Shown: positions 26,654 to 35,751, counted from the stretch's first letter. The stretch: 59,413 nt of DNA from Actinomycetota bacterium (GCA_014238065.1 JABABU010000032.1:1-59413); one strand, 5' to 3'. Made by a program: numbers and translations. The notes: generated from the sequence alone by a model not told the origin.

Positions 26654-27211
26654 ATGTCAACTCAACCACTCGAAATGGCCATCGCCTCGACCCGCAACGT
26701 CCTGGCCGGCGTTTCTTCCGACCAGATGTCTGCAGAGACGCCGTGCGCCTCGTGGGATGTCAGCGCCCTCATCAACCACATCGTCGGAGGCCAGTCGTTC
26801 TTCCAAGCCGGCGTCAAAGGCACGCCACCAGCAGCCGACGAAACCGACTTTGCATCGGGTGACTTCGTCGCAGCCTTCGACGAAGCAGCGGCGGGAACAA
26901 TCGCCGCGTTCGGAGCAGAGGGCGCCATGGAGAAGATTCTGAACCTGCCGTTCGGCGACATGCCCGGTGGTGCGTTCATGGGCCTTGCTGTGAACGACAC
27001 GTTCACTCATGGCTGGGACCTTGCCAAAGCAACCGGACAGTCGACGGACCTCGATCCAGAACTCGCCGCCGGTATTCTCGCTCAAGCTCAGGCGTCTATC
27101 TCGCAAGCCTTCAGGGGCCCAGAAGGGGCTCCATTCGGCACAGAGCAGAGTGCTCCCGATGGCGCGAGCAACGCCGACAAACTAGCTGCCTTTCTCGGCC
27201 GCGAGGTCTGA
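26654..27211 (+). CDS. TIGR03086-family (mycothiol isomerase-like/DinB-fold) protein
   Basis: A 185-residue four-helix protein of the TIGR03086 metal-binding group, related to the mycothiol-dependent maleylpyruvate isomerase N-terminal domain. TPCASWDVSALINHIVGG supplies the first conserved Trp and His; FTHGWDLAKATGQ supplies the second His. Such proteins bind a divalent metal and may conjugate or transfer mycothiol. The start ATG follows a purine-poor leader without a strong ribosome-binding site. A hairpin lies downstream. Confidence 0.85.
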   Translation: MSTQPLEMAIASTRNVLAGVSSDQMSAETPCASWDVSALINHIVGGQSFFQAGVKGTPPAADETDFASGDFVAAFDEAAAGTIAAFGAEGAMEKILNLPFGDMPGGAFMGLAVNDTFTHGWDLAKATGQSTDLDPELAAGILAQAQASISQAFRGPEGAPFGTEQSAPDGASNADKLAAFLGREV

Positions 27212-27237
27212 GGGCAACGACAACCAACTCCATGCTC

Positions 27238-27267
27238 GTGCGCCCCTCCCAGTCCTGGCGGGCGCAC
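27238..27267. terminator. GC-rich hairpin downstream of the TIGR03086 gene
   Basis: GTGCGCCC (27238-27245) pairs perfectly with GGGCGCAC (27260-27267) across a 14-nt loop. There is no following T-run, as is common for actinobacterial terminators. Position, 26 nt after the stop codon and 32 nt before the next start, fits a terminator. Confidence 0.5.
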
Positions 27268-27299
27268 GCCCTACGACTGGTGACGGTTATTGTCAGGAG

Positions 27300-28907
27300 A
27301 TGACATCTGTTGCCGAACTCGTCATCGAAGGCCTAAGGGCCGCGAACATCACGCAGTTGTTCTGTCTTCCCGGGGTGCAGAACGACGACTTCTTCGACGC
27401 TCTGCACGACGCGTCTGACATCACCCCCATCGTCACCCGTCACGAGCAGGGCGCCGCCTACATGGCGATGGGTGCGGCCCAGGCGACCGGGCGACCGGCA
27501 GCATTCTGCGTCGTACCGGGCCCCGGGATGCTCAACGCCAGCGCGGGACTCACCAGCGCGTTCTGGGGCTTTGCTCGGGTTCTTGGCGTCATCGGACAGA
27601 TCCAGAAGGAACTGATGGGCCAGATGCGCGGCGCGCTCCATGAACTGCCAGACCAAACTGCGATCCTGCGGCAGCTGACAAAGCACGCTGTGCTCATCGA
27701 CGATGCCGACACGGCCGCCATCGAGATCCAACGGGCCATCGACGCACTGGTTTCCGACACGCCACGACCGGTGACCATCGAGGTGCCCGTCGACATATGG
27801 GCAGCCAAGACAGAAGGGGCCATCGAGGAGCCCACGGTGACACTGCCGATCGCTCCAGCTCGGCAAATCAAGGATGCAGCCGACAAGATCGCTGCAGCCC
27901 GATCTCCTCTCATCGTCGTCGGCTCTGGTGCCTACGACGCTGGCGATCAGGTCTCGGCCCTGGCCGAGGTGATGAATGCGCCCATCACCACTCGGCGCAT
28001 GGGTCACGGCGTCGTCCCGACCGATCATCCCCGCTTCGTGAATCTTCCGACCGCACGCGAACTGTGGGCCGACGCCGACCTGGTGGTCGGCGTCGGGACG
28101 CGACTCGAGTTCCCCCTTTCGCACTGGGGCACCACCGACCTCGACGTGATCCAGATCAACGTCGACGAGGACGAACTCGATCGACATCGAATTGGCGCCC
28201 TCGGCGTGCATGGCAATGCAGCAACGGCTTGCCGCGAAATAACAGCGCTTCTGGTCGAGTCCGGCCACACCGGCATCGATCAATCGGCCAGGATCAACGC
28301 CAGCCGAGCCAAGATCACCGAGGCCCTGCAGGTGCTCGAGCCACAACACGCGTTCCTCGGAGCCATCAGGGCTGCCCTCCCCGATGACGGCGTCATCGTC
28401 GAAGACGTCACTCAGCTCGGCTTCGCCGCTCATCTGATCTACCCCCATTTAGCTCCGCGAACATTCCTGAGCTCCGGCGCTGCCGGAACTCTCGGTGCTG
28501 GTTTCGCCGTAGCCGTGGGCGCGCAGGCGGCTCTTCCAGACCGCAACGTGCTTGCCATCTGTGGCGACGGCGGGTTCATGTTCACGGCAACCGAGTTGGC
28601 CACTGCGGTACAGCACAACATTCCGGTCACGGTGCTCGTGTCGAACGACGGTGCATTCGGCAACGTGAAGCGGATTCAACAGCTACGATTCGGCAACGAG
28701 AGAACCATCGTCTCTGACCTGACGAACCCCGATTTCGTCGCCTTCGCCGAGAGCTTCGGCGCTCATGCAGTTCGAGTCGAGACCGCCGACGAACTCGAGG
28801 CCGGCCTTCGAGAGGCCTTCGCCAACCCAGGGCCCTCTCTGGTCGAGCTGACGGTCGGCCAGTTGCCGAACCCGTGGCCGTTCCTGCGCATGGGCGAAGT
28901 CCGCTGA
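27300..28907 (+). CDS. Thiamine diphosphate-dependent enzyme (acetolactate synthase/benzoylformate decarboxylase type)
   Basis: A 535-residue ThDP enzyme with the usual three domains. The catalytic Glu49 lies in VTRHEQGAAYMA; ThDP/Mg binding is GDGGFMFTATELATAVQHN..VSNDGAFG near the C-terminus. It is shorter than true acetolactate synthase and could be a 2-oxoacid decarboxylase or carboligase. The ATG is immediately preceded by CAGGAG with no spacer, so initiation may not use that motif; no better in-frame start exists. It is followed 22 nt later by a TSUP anion exporter, so the pair may produce and remove an anion such as a sulfonate or sulfite. Confidence 0.85.
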   Translation: MTSVAELVIEGLRAANITQLFCLPGVQNDDFFDALHDASDITPIVTRHEQGAAYMAMGAAQATGRPAAFCVVPGPGMLNASAGLTSAFWGFARVLGVIGQIQKELMGQMRGALHELPDQTAILRQLTKHAVLIDDADTAAIEIQRAIDALVSDTPRPVTIEVPVDIWAAKTEGAIEEPTVTLPIAPARQIKDAADKIAAARSPLIVVGSGAYDAGDQVSALAEVMNAPITTRRMGHGVVPTDHPRFVNLPTARELWADADLVVGVGTRLEFPLSHWGTTDLDVIQINVDEDELDRHRIGALGVHGNAATACREITALLVESGHTGIDQSARINASRAKITEALQVLEPQHAFLGAIRAALPDDGVIVEDVTQLGFAAHLIYPHLAPRTFLSSGAAGTLGAGFAVAVGAQAALPDRNVLAICGDGGFMFTATELATAVQHNIPVTVLVSNDGAFGNVKRIQQLRFGNERTIVSDLTNPDFVAFAESFGAHAVRVETADELEAGLREAFANPGPSLVELTVGQLPNPWPFLRMGEVR

Positions 28908-28929
28908 CACCGGAGCCACACACCAGCCG

Positions 28930-29643
28930 ATGAGCATTCTGGAAGCAATCAGCGTCATTGCCATGACCGCGATCGGATCTGTCGTACAAGGGTCGGTTGG
29001 CATCGGCTTGAGTCTGGTTGCCGCCCCTGCGTTGATCGCCATCGACAACGACTTCGCACCGGGACCGCTCATGGCGAGCGGAGTGGTGGTGAGCTTTCGT
29101 CACTTCCTGTTCGAGCGCAAGCATGCGGTGCGATCGGACCTGCGTTCGTTGATCAGCGGGCTTCCTTTCGGTCTCGCGGCCGGCATTGCGTTCATCGTCA
29201 TCGCCGATACGCGGCTTCTGTCGATCGTGATCGGTGTGACGATCTTGATCTTTGCCTTCGTCCTGATGGCGGGAGTGAAGGTACGACGGACCAAATGGAG
29301 CTTGCGTTTTGTCGGCGCTGCGACCGCGTTCACGAGTTCGACCGCTGCACTTCCTGGGCCGCCGCTCGCCTTGACGTTCAGTGATGTCGAAGGACCACGA
29401 CTTCGAGGAACGCTCGGCAGTTACGTGTGTGCGCTCGGACCAGTACTGTTCGTCGCGTTGATTCCGGCCGGCAAGTTCGGGCTCGACGAGATCAGGTTGT
29501 TCGCGACCATGGTCCCCGGTCTTGTAATCGGTCTCGGTCTCTCGAACTGGGCTCGTCCATATCTCGACCGAAGTTGGCTTCGCCCCGCGATTCTCCTGCT
29601 CAGCGCGTCTGGCGGCATCGCCCTCATCCTCCGCAACCTCTAG
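28930..29643 (+). CDS. TSUP-family (TauE/SafE) anion transporter
   Basis: A 237-residue membrane protein with about seven to eight hydrophobic helices. Gly-rich helix 1 (GSVVQGSVGIGLSLVAAPAL) and the PGPPLAL segment at mid-protein are TauE/SafE hallmarks. Family members export sulfite, sulfoacetate and related anions. It directly follows the ThDP enzyme and ends in a 4-nt overlap with the convergent GNAT gene. Confidence 0.87.
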   Translation: MSILEAISVIAMTAIGSVVQGSVGIGLSLVAAPALIAIDNDFAPGPLMASGVVVSFRHFLFERKHAVRSDLRSLISGLPFGLAAGIAFIVIADTRLLSIVIGVTILIFAFVLMAGVKVRRTKWSLRFVGAATAFTSSTAALPGPPLALTFSDVEGPRLRGTLGSYVCALGPVLFVALIPAGKFGLDEIRLFATMVPGLVIGLGLSNWARPYLDRSWLRPAILLLSASGGIALILRNL

Positions 29644-30287
29644 GCATCCAGGCCCGGGTTGTGCCACACGATCAGGGAAGCCCAGTTGTCAACAGCAGGA
29701 TCGGTGATGTAATCGCCGATGACTCCCGGGGCTTCGAAGCCATTTTCGAGCTGGAAGCTGAGGGTGGCATCGTAAAGCTCGCCTGCAACGACCTTCTGGA
29801 CATACTCCTCGGCCGACATCACGTGTTTGTGATCGACGAACCCAGGAATGACTCCGCCGGCGACGATGCCGTCGAGTCCGAGGTCGCGGACAGCCCGCTT
29901 ACGAAGCTGGTAAAGGTTCTGGCCTATGCCGCGGCGCCGGTAGGTCGGATCAACCGAGATGTCAGTTCCGTAGTACCACCGGCCGGTTGGGTCGTCGCCG
30001 GTCTCTTCGGAACCGGTGAGGTCGCTGAGCGAGTGCTGCGTGTGATCGAAGTCGAAGTGGACCCTGATTCCGAGACCCATTCCGACAGCCCTGTCAGCGT
30101 CGAACACTGCAAAGTTGCCCTCTGGGAACGCTCGGGCCAGCCGGCCGATATCACCGGCGTCGTACAGGTCAGAGCGGTCAATGGTCGGGAAACAGAGGTA
30201 TTCGAGTTCCTGGAGACGCTCTGCATGGCTGATCTCTAGGTGCACATATCGCAACCCCGTGGAGTCATCGATGAGCGATCCGTCCAC
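29640..30287 (-). CDS. GNAT N-acetyltransferase
   Basis: A 215-residue GNAT-fold protein. Acetyl-CoA binding is marked by DISVDPTYRRRGIGQNLYQLRKRAV (the R-R-x-G-x-G/A loop). The C-terminal extension (HKHVMSAEEYVQKVVAGELYDATLSFQLENGFE) is seen in a subgroup of actinobacterial GNATs. It starts at GTG 30287 and is divergent from the amine-catabolic operon across only 59 nt, so a polyamine or other amine acceptor is plausible but unproven. Confidence 0.82.
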   Translation of the reverse strand: MDGSLIDDSTGLRYVHLEISHAERLQELEYLCFPTIDRSDLYDAGDIGRLARAFPEGNFAVFDADRAVGMGLGIRVHFDFDHTQHSLSDLTGSEETGDDPTGRWYYGTDISVDPTYRRRGIGQNLYQLRKRAVRDLGLDGIVAGGVIPGFVDHKHVMSAEEYVQKVVAGELYDATLSFQLENGFEAPGVIGDYITDPAVDNWASLIVWHNPGLDA

Positions 30288-30346
30288 GGTAGGAGCCCTC
30301 CGTCAATGCATCTACAAAGCCTGTGAAGAACATAGAGTAACTCGCC

Positions 30347-31735
30347 ATGACCGATCGTTCGGGCACGCAATACTCGTCGTTGTCGTTGTGGCTGGACGGT
30401 CTCCACGAGACGCTCACTCCGAGGCCCGGCCTCTCCGGGGACGTCGATGTCGATGTCGCCATCGTCGGCGGTGGCTACAGCGGCCTGTGGACCGCGTACT
30501 ACCTGCTTCAGAACGACCCATCAATTCGCGTGTGCATCGTCGAACGTGACATCTGTGGATTCGGTGCTTCTGGTCGCAATGGCGGTTGGTGCGTCGGCGA
30601 GTTGGCCGCGTCCGTCGAAACCTACGCCAAGCATGGCTCCCACGACAGCGCAGTGTCATTGCTCCGCCACGCATTCGATGCCGTCGACGAGGTCGGGCGC
30701 GTCGTCGCGAAGGAAGCAATCGACTGCGACTTCGTCAAGGGAGGAAATATCCGATGGGCTCGCAGCGGCCCTCAGGACCGCAGGATTCGAAACGAGATCG
30801 ACGAGATGCGCGCTCTTGGCGTCGGGCCCGATGTCATGCGCCTGCTCGATGCCGATGAAGCGTGCGCCATCGGCAACGCATCCAACGTCAGGAGCGGCAT
30901 CTTCTTCGCCCCCTGTGCAGCTCTCGACCCGGCCAAGCTCGTTCGTGGGCTCGCTGCACTCGTCGAATCTCTCGGTTGCCGTATCCACGAACAGACCGCT
31001 GCGCTCGAGATCGCCGACGGCAAGGTCGTCACAGCTTCTGGAACGGTGACGGCCTCGCATGTCATTCGGGCCACAGAGGCCTACACACGCGACCTCGCTG
31101 GCGAACGAAGGACGCTACTTCCGCTGTACTCGCTGATGGTCGCAACCGAACCCCTCGACGAAGCGGTATTCGACGAGATCGGGCTCACCAACCGTCCCAC
31201 ATTCGCCGACGACAGGTACACGGTCATCTATGGCCAGCGCTCCGCGGACAACCGCATCGCGTTCGGCGGAAGGGGCGCACCGTACATGTTCGGTTCGCGC
31301 ATCGATCGGGCCACCGAACGTGATTCGCGAGCTCATGAGCTGATCGTCGACGCGCTCGTCGACCTGTTCCCGGTCCTCGCCGATGTCCAGATCACCCACC
31401 GCTGGGGCGGAGTGCTCGGCGCACCTCGCGACTGGACACCCGCGGTGCGATACGACGCAACGACGGGATCCGGGTACCTCGGCGGCTATGTCGGCGAAGG
31501 CGTCGCAGCTGCCAATCTCGCAGCGCGGACGATGGCCGATCTGATCGCACATGAGGTGACAGATCTCACACGACTCCCATGGACTCAAGTCCGTTGGCGG
31601 CGATGGGAGCCAGAGCCACTCCGATGGACCGGCGTGCGGTTAAGTCGGTGGCTGATGAAAAAGGCCGACGAGGCTGAGTCACAAGCGGACAAAGACAGTC
31701 GAGCAGCGATTCGGGTCAGCCGCCTGCTTCGCTGA
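30347..31735 (+). CDS. DAO-family FAD amine oxidase (PuuB/OrdL-like)
   Basis: A 462-residue flavoprotein. The dinucleotide-binding loop GGGYSG (41-46) is followed by GFGASGRNGGWC, typical of the gamma-glutamylputrescine oxidase/glycine oxidase (DAO) family, and by the C-terminal THRWGGVLGAPRDWTP and GGYVGEGVAAANLA FAD-contact segments. It would oxidise a C-N bond, releasing an aldehyde or imine plus peroxide. First gene of the 11-kb plus-strand amine locus: aminotransferase, regulator, PotABCD, amine dehydrogenase and a second DAO oxidase follow. No gamma-glutamylputrescine synthetase (PuuA) is present, so the substrate may be a free amine. Confidence 0.87.
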   Translation: MTDRSGTQYSSLSLWLDGLHETLTPRPGLSGDVDVDVAIVGGGYSGLWTAYYLLQNDPSIRVCIVERDICGFGASGRNGGWCVGELAASVETYAKHGSHDSAVSLLRHAFDAVDEVGRVVAKEAIDCDFVKGGNIRWARSGPQDRRIRNEIDEMRALGVGPDVMRLLDADEACAIGNASNVRSGIFFAPCAALDPAKLVRGLAALVESLGCRIHEQTAALEIADGKVVTASGTVTASHVIRATEAYTRDLAGERRTLLPLYSLMVATEPLDEAVFDEIGLTNRPTFADDRYTVIYGQRSADNRIAFGGRGAPYMFGSRIDRATERDSRAHELIVDALVDLFPVLADVQITHRWGGVLGAPRDWTPAVRYDATTGSGYLGGYVGEGVAAANLAARTMADLIAHEVTDLTRLPWTQVRWRRWEPEPLRWTGVRLSRWLMKKADEAESQADKDSRAAIRVSRLLR

Positions 31736-31874
31736 CACCGTCGATTCCGGCCGAGTCCTCCGACTCGAGAAGCAGGTTCGTGACGGAACGCCTCACGGAT
31801 CCGGCCACCGCGTCGCGTCTCTCCACGAATCCCACGCAGGGGACCAACCGTTCTGCTAGCCATATCCCACATCG

Positions 31875-31891
31875 GCAACCGTTTCGGTTGC
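31875..31891. promoter_or_regulatory. Inverted repeat upstream of the aminotransferase; candidate operator
   Basis: GCAACCG-TTT-CGGTTGC is a perfect 7-bp inverted repeat, nested inside TCCCA (31865-31869) and TGGGA (31898-31902). It lies 51 nt before the aminotransferase start in the only sizeable spacer (31736-31941, 206 nt) of the locus. A site for the Lrp/AsnC regulator encoded two genes downstream is the natural guess; an RNA hairpin that attenuates readthrough from the DAO gene is the alternative. Confidence 0.45.
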
Positions 31892-31941
31892 GGTTCATGG
31901 GAATTGAGCTTTGGATCCGTCTGAGATTTCGGGAGACATCT

Positions 31942-33324
31942 GTGGTCAGCGCAGCAGCATCGGACACTAACTTCGCGCTCGCCGAGCAGGCCGATCGTCA
32001 TCTTTGGGGACACTTCTCCTCACTGGGCCGCAGTGTCGATGGAATGCCCATCATCGAGCGCGGCGACGGCTGCTACGTGTGGGACAACCTGGGCAACCAA
32101 TTCCTCGATGGTCTTGCCGGCCTCTACACCACACAGGTCGGGTACGGCCGGACCGAATTGGCCAAGGCCGCTGGAGAACAAGCAGCCGAACTCGGCTTCT
32201 TTCCGATCTGGACCTATGCCCACCCCAAGGCCATCGAACTCGCGGCGCGACTGGCCGCCCTCACGCCAGGCGACCTGAATCGAGTCTTCTTCACGAGTGG
32301 TGGCTCCGAATGCGTCGAGTCCGCGTGGAAGCTGGCCCGACAGTTCTTCAAGCTCACCGGTGAGCCATTACGCACCAAAGTGATCAGCCGAAACCTCAGC
32401 TATCACGGCACGTCGATGGGCGCCCTGTCGATCACAGGACTCTCTGCCATCAAGAGTCCCTTCGAGCCGCTCGTCCCTGGCGCCATCAAGGTTCCGCACA
32501 CCGACCTCTACCGCACGCCGCAGCACGCGAAGGACGAGTCATACTTCGCGGAGGAAATCGAGCAGGCGATCCTCCGCGAAGGCCCGGAGACGATCGCAGC
32601 GGTCTTCCTCGAGCCGGTCCAGAACGCGGGTGGGTGTCTCGTACCACCCGACGGGTACTTCCAGCGCGTCCGCGAGATCTGCGACACCCACGGTGTTCTG
32701 CTCGTGAGCGACGAGGTGATCTGTGCCTATGGCCGGCTCGGCGCGATGTTCGGCTCGGAACGTCTTGGGTACATCCCTGACATCATCACCAGCGCCAAGG
32801 GCCTCACATCGGGATATTCCCCGCTCGGCGCGATGCTCGTGAGTGACCGACTCGCCGAGCCGTTCGCTGGAACCGACGAACAGTTTCTCCACGGATACAC
32901 CTTCGCCGGCCATCCCGTCAGCTGCGCAGTCGCGCTCGCCAACCTCGACATCTTCGACCAAGAGGATCTCTGCGGCAACGTCGTCGCCAACGAAGCCGGA
33001 TTCCGCGCTTCGCTCGACGACCTCCTCGATCTCCCGATCGTGGGGGACGTTCGAGGCATGGGCTACTTCTACGGCATCGAACTCGTGAAGGACCGCGACT
33101 CGAAGGAGCCCTTCAGCAGCGATGAGGCCGAGCGGCTCCTCAGAGGGTTCCTGACGTTGCGTATGGCCGAGTTGGGCTTGATCTGCCGTGCAGACGGCCG
33201 TGGCGAACCGGTCATCCAGCTCGCACCTCCCCTTATCGCCGGCCCAGACGAGTTCGAGGTGATGAACCGGGTACTCCGGCAGGTTCTCACAGAAGCCATG
33301 GTGGAAATGGCCAAGCCGGCATGA
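31942..33324 (+). CDS. Class III (omega) aminotransferase
   Basis: A 460-residue PLP enzyme of the putrescine/beta-alanine--pyruvate transaminase group. Features: WDNLGNQFLDGLAGLYTTQVGYGR, FFTSGGSECVESAWKLAR, SYHGTSMGAL, VSDEVICAYGR (PLP-contact Asp) and TSAKGLTSGYSPLGA with the Schiff-base Lys286. The GTG at 31942 is chosen because GGGAG sits six bases upstream and the family's N-terminus aligns from there; the open frame further upstream does not look coding. Overlaps the Lrp regulator by 4 nt. Likely transaminates a diamine or omega-amino acid taken up by the adjacent transporter. Confidence 0.93.
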   Translation: MVSAAASDTNFALAEQADRHLWGHFSSLGRSVDGMPIIERGDGCYVWDNLGNQFLDGLAGLYTTQVGYGRTELAKAAGEQAAELGFFPIWTYAHPKAIELAARLAALTPGDLNRVFFTSGGSECVESAWKLARQFFKLTGEPLRTKVISRNLSYHGTSMGALSITGLSAIKSPFEPLVPGAIKVPHTDLYRTPQHAKDESYFAEEIEQAILREGPETIAAVFLEPVQNAGGCLVPPDGYFQRVREICDTHGVLLVSDEVICAYGRLGAMFGSERLGYIPDIITSAKGLTSGYSPLGAMLVSDRLAEPFAGTDEQFLHGYTFAGHPVSCAVALANLDIFDQEDLCGNVVANEAGFRASLDDLLDLPIVGDVRGMGYFYGIELVKDRDSKEPFSSDEAERLLRGFLTLRMAELGLICRADGRGEPVIQLAPPLIAGPDEFEVMNRVLRQVLTEAMVEMAKPA

Positions 33325-33776
33325 CCGTCCAGCACGATCTCGACGACATCGACAAGGCGATCATCAACGAACTCCAAGTCGACGGCAGATCCTTCTACAG
33401 CCGGCTCGCACCGCTGGTCGGGTTGTCAGAGGCAGCAGTTCGCCAGCGCGTGAACCGCCTGCAGGGAGGAGGTGTCATCCAGATCGTTGCCGTCACCGAT
33501 CCTGTATCACTCGGGTACCCGATCCAGGCGATGCTCGGTTGCAAGGTTCTGAGAAGCATCGACGCGACGGCGGAGAAGATCAGCCAGATCGGCGCGGTCA
33601 CCTACTCGATCATCACGACAGGGAGATTCGACATTCTCGTCGAGGTCGTTTGTCGCGACGCAGACGAGTTGATCTCGGTCAGCAACCAGATCCGGGAGTC
33701 TGGAGAAGGTTGCGATGTCGAGGTGATGACATATCTGCGGATGGTTCAGCAGAAATACGATTGGGGCACGATGTGA
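33321..33776 (+). CDS. Lrp/AsnC-family transcriptional regulator
   Basis: A 151-residue regulator with an N-terminal winged HTH (DLDDIDKAIINELQVDGR...LSEAAVRQRVNRL) and a C-terminal RAM/ACT-like ligand domain (VTYSIITTGRFDILVEVVCRDADEL). Such proteins form octamers that sense amino acids or small amines. It overlaps the aminotransferase upstream (ATGA) and PotA downstream (GTGA), so it is part of the operon it probably controls. The inverted repeat at 31875-31891 is a candidate site. Confidence 0.93.
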   Translation: MTVQHDLDDIDKAIINELQVDGRSFYSRLAPLVGLSEAAVRQRVNRLQGGGVIQIVAVTDPVSLGYPIQAMLGCKVLRSIDATAEKISQIGAVTYSIITTGRFDILVEVVCRDADELISVSNQIRESGEGCDVEVMTYLRMVQQKYDWGTM

Positions 33777-34840
33777 ACTCGACACCAGCGGTTGACATCA
33801 AGGGAATCACGAAGCGTTTCGGCGACGTGGTCGCAGTCGACAACATCGATCTCGAGATCGCCGACGGCGAGTTCTTCGCCATGCTCGGGCCATCCGGCTG
33901 CGGGAAAACGACAACGCTGCGAATGATCGCAGGTCTCGACTTCCCGACGACCGGAAGCCTCAAGATCTTCGGCGAAGAGGTGGGGACGCTTCCACCGAAC
34001 AAACGGCCGGTGAACACGGTGTTCCAGAACTACGCACTGTTCCCCCACCTGAACGTCATCGACAACGTTGCGTTCGGACTACGCATGCAGGGAGTCGCCA
34101 AGGCCGGGGCCAGGAAGCAGGCGGTCGAGATGATCGAGCTCGTGCATTTGGGCGGGCTGGAAAACCGCAAGGCTTCGCAGATGTCCGGCGGTCAGCAACA
34201 ACGCGTAGCTCTGGCGCGAGCTCTCGTCAACCATCCGAAGGTCCTGCTGCTCGACGAGCCGCTCGGCGCGCTCGACCTGAAGCTCCGACAAGAGATGCAG
34301 GGCGAGCTGAAGAGGTTGCAGAAGGAGCTCGGCATCAGCTTCGTGTTCGTGACGCACGACCAAGAAGAGGCTCTCACCATGAGCGACCGCATCGCCGTCA
34401 TGGACGAAGGGAAGCTGCTCCAGGTCGCCAAGCCCGAAGAGATCTACGAACGACCTGCGAATCGTTTCGTCGCCGACTTCATCGGCCAGACCAACCTGCT
34501 GGACGGCACCGTGGAGGACGCTTCGACCGTGTGTCTTGCGAACGGCGCCAGAGTCCGCGCCAAGAGTTCGTTCCCGGTGGGCGAGAAGGTGGCCGTCAGC
34601 CTCCGCCCGGAACGGGCCCAGATAGCTCAACGAGACGACGCTGTCGACGGTGGTTCGGCCGTGGATGGAGTCGTCGAGTCCGTGACGTATCTCGGCAACG
34701 CGCGGGTGTACGGCATCAAGCTCGACTGGATGGACCTCGAGGTGAGAGAAGAGAACCGGCCTGGAGCGACGCTCCACGAGCCAGGTTCACAGGTCACGAT
34801 CGCGTGGGATTCCGAGGCGGTGTCGGTGGTGGCCGGCTGA
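33773..34840 (+). CDS. potA: PotA-type polyamine ABC transporter ATPase
   Basis: A 355-residue ABC ATPase. Walker A GPSGCGKTT (39-47), Q-loop FQNYALFPH, signature MSGGQQQRVALARAL (137-151), Walker B VLLLDEPLGALD and the switch THDQEEA are all intact; a C-terminal TOBE/OB region follows. The GTG start overlaps the regulator stop as GTGA; the frame is open upstream but reads as regulator antiframe. Energises PotB/PotC import of polyamine or a similar cationic amine. Confidence 0.94.
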   Translation: MNSTPAVDIKGITKRFGDVVAVDNIDLEIADGEFFAMLGPSGCGKTTTLRMIAGLDFPTTGSLKIFGEEVGTLPPNKRPVNTVFQNYALFPHLNVIDNVAFGLRMQGVAKAGARKQAVEMIELVHLGGLENRKASQMSGGQQQRVALARALVNHPKVLLLDEPLGALDLKLRQEMQGELKRLQKELGISFVFVTHDQEEALTMSDRIAVMDEGKLLQVAKPEEIYERPANRFVADFIGQTNLLDGTVEDASTVCLANGARVRAKSSFPVGEKVAVSLRPERAQIAQRDDAVDGGSAVDGVVESVTYLGNARVYGIKLDWMDLEVREENRPGATLHEPGSQVTIAWDSEAVSVVAG

Positions 34841-35751
34841 TGACCGTTGTGGAAGCGCTCCTCAGCCAGGAACCAGACGAGCGGGAGGCGACACCTGAGT
34901 TCGAGGCAGCGGCAGCGCGCCAAGAATCGCGGCGAGGTTTCCTCATGGCGTTGCCTGCCTACGCGTACCTGGTGCTGTTCTTCGCGGTTCCACTCATCAT
35001 CGTCATCGTCTACTCGTTCGCTACGAGGAACCGGTTCGGCGGAACCGACCTTTCGGGATGGAACCTCGACAGCTACGCCAAACTCGGCGAGCCGATCGTA
35101 CGCGACATCCTCTTTCGTTCGGTGTGGCTGGCTTTGCTCACCACCATCATCTGCCTCGTGATCGCCTACCCATTCGCGTACTTCCTGTCGACGCGAAGCC
35201 CGGCGATCCGGAACGTGATGTTGGTGTTCGTCATGATCCCGTTCTGGACGAACTTCCTCGTTCGTAACTACGCGTGGCGCGTCATCCTCGGCAACGACGG
35301 TCCATTCACTCGAACGACTGAGGCACTTGGCCTCGGAGAACAAGAGTTGTTGTTCAGCCAGACAGCCGTCGTGCTGGGTCTCGTCTACGGGTACCTCCCG
35401 TTCATGATCCTCCCCCTCTACGCTGCCGTCGAACGAATCGACCACGGACTTCTCGAAGCAAGCCGGGACCTTTACGCCAGCGGCTACCAGTCGTTCCGAC
35501 GCGTACTGCTCCCGCTGTCGATGCCAGGTGTCATCGCAGGGTCGATCTTGGTGTTCGTGCCCAGCCTCGGCGCGTACGTCACCCCGGAGATCCTGGGCGG
35601 AGCCAAGACGACCCTCCTCGGCAGCTACATCGTGACCCAGTTCCTCACGGCCAGGAATTGGCCCTTCGGTGCCTCGCTCTCGTTCGTCCTGATGGCGATC
35701 ATGCTGGTGACCACCATCATCTACTTCCGCAAGGGCGGTCGGACGCTGTGA
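34840..35751 (+). CDS. potB: PotB-type permease
   Basis: A 303-residue membrane permease with about six helices. The EAA-loop (EASRDLYASGYQSFRRVLLPLSMPGVIAGS) that docks on the ATPase is clear, as is FVMIPFWTNFLVRNYAWRVIL, a hallmark of PotB/PotH permeases. The ATG at 34840 overlaps the PotA stop by one base. A hydrophilic N-terminal stretch of about 40 residues precedes the first helix. Works with PotC, PotA and PotD. Confidence 0.94.
   Translation: MTVVEALLSQEPDEREATPEFEAAAARQESRRGFLMALPAYAYLVLFFAVPLIIVIVYSFATRNRFGGTDLSGWNLDSYAKLGEPIVRDILFRSVWLALLTTIICLVIAYPFAYFLSTRSPAIRNVMLVFVMIPFWTNFLVRNYAWRVILGNDGPFTRTTEALGLGEQELLFSQTAVVLGLVYGYLPFMILPLYAAVERIDHGLLEASRDLYASGYQSFRRVLLPLSMPGVIAGSILVFVPSLGAYVTPEILGGAKTTLLGSYIVTQFLTARNWPFGASLSFVLMAIMLVTTIIYFRKGGRTL

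Noticed and set aside
28627..29667. A 346-residue minus frame across the ThDP and TSUP genes
   Set aside because: Arg/Gln/His-rich low-quality translation spanning two clearly coding genes on the other strand.
31780..31941. Extension of the aminotransferase frame 54 codons upstream
   Set aside because: No similarity to the family N-terminus; GTG 31942 has a well-placed GGGAG, and the upstream part holds the inverted repeat.
33539..33772. Extension of the potA frame 78 codons upstream
   Set aside because: It overlaps the Lrp gene and reads as Arg-rich antiframe; GTG 33773 gives the normal PotA N-terminus.
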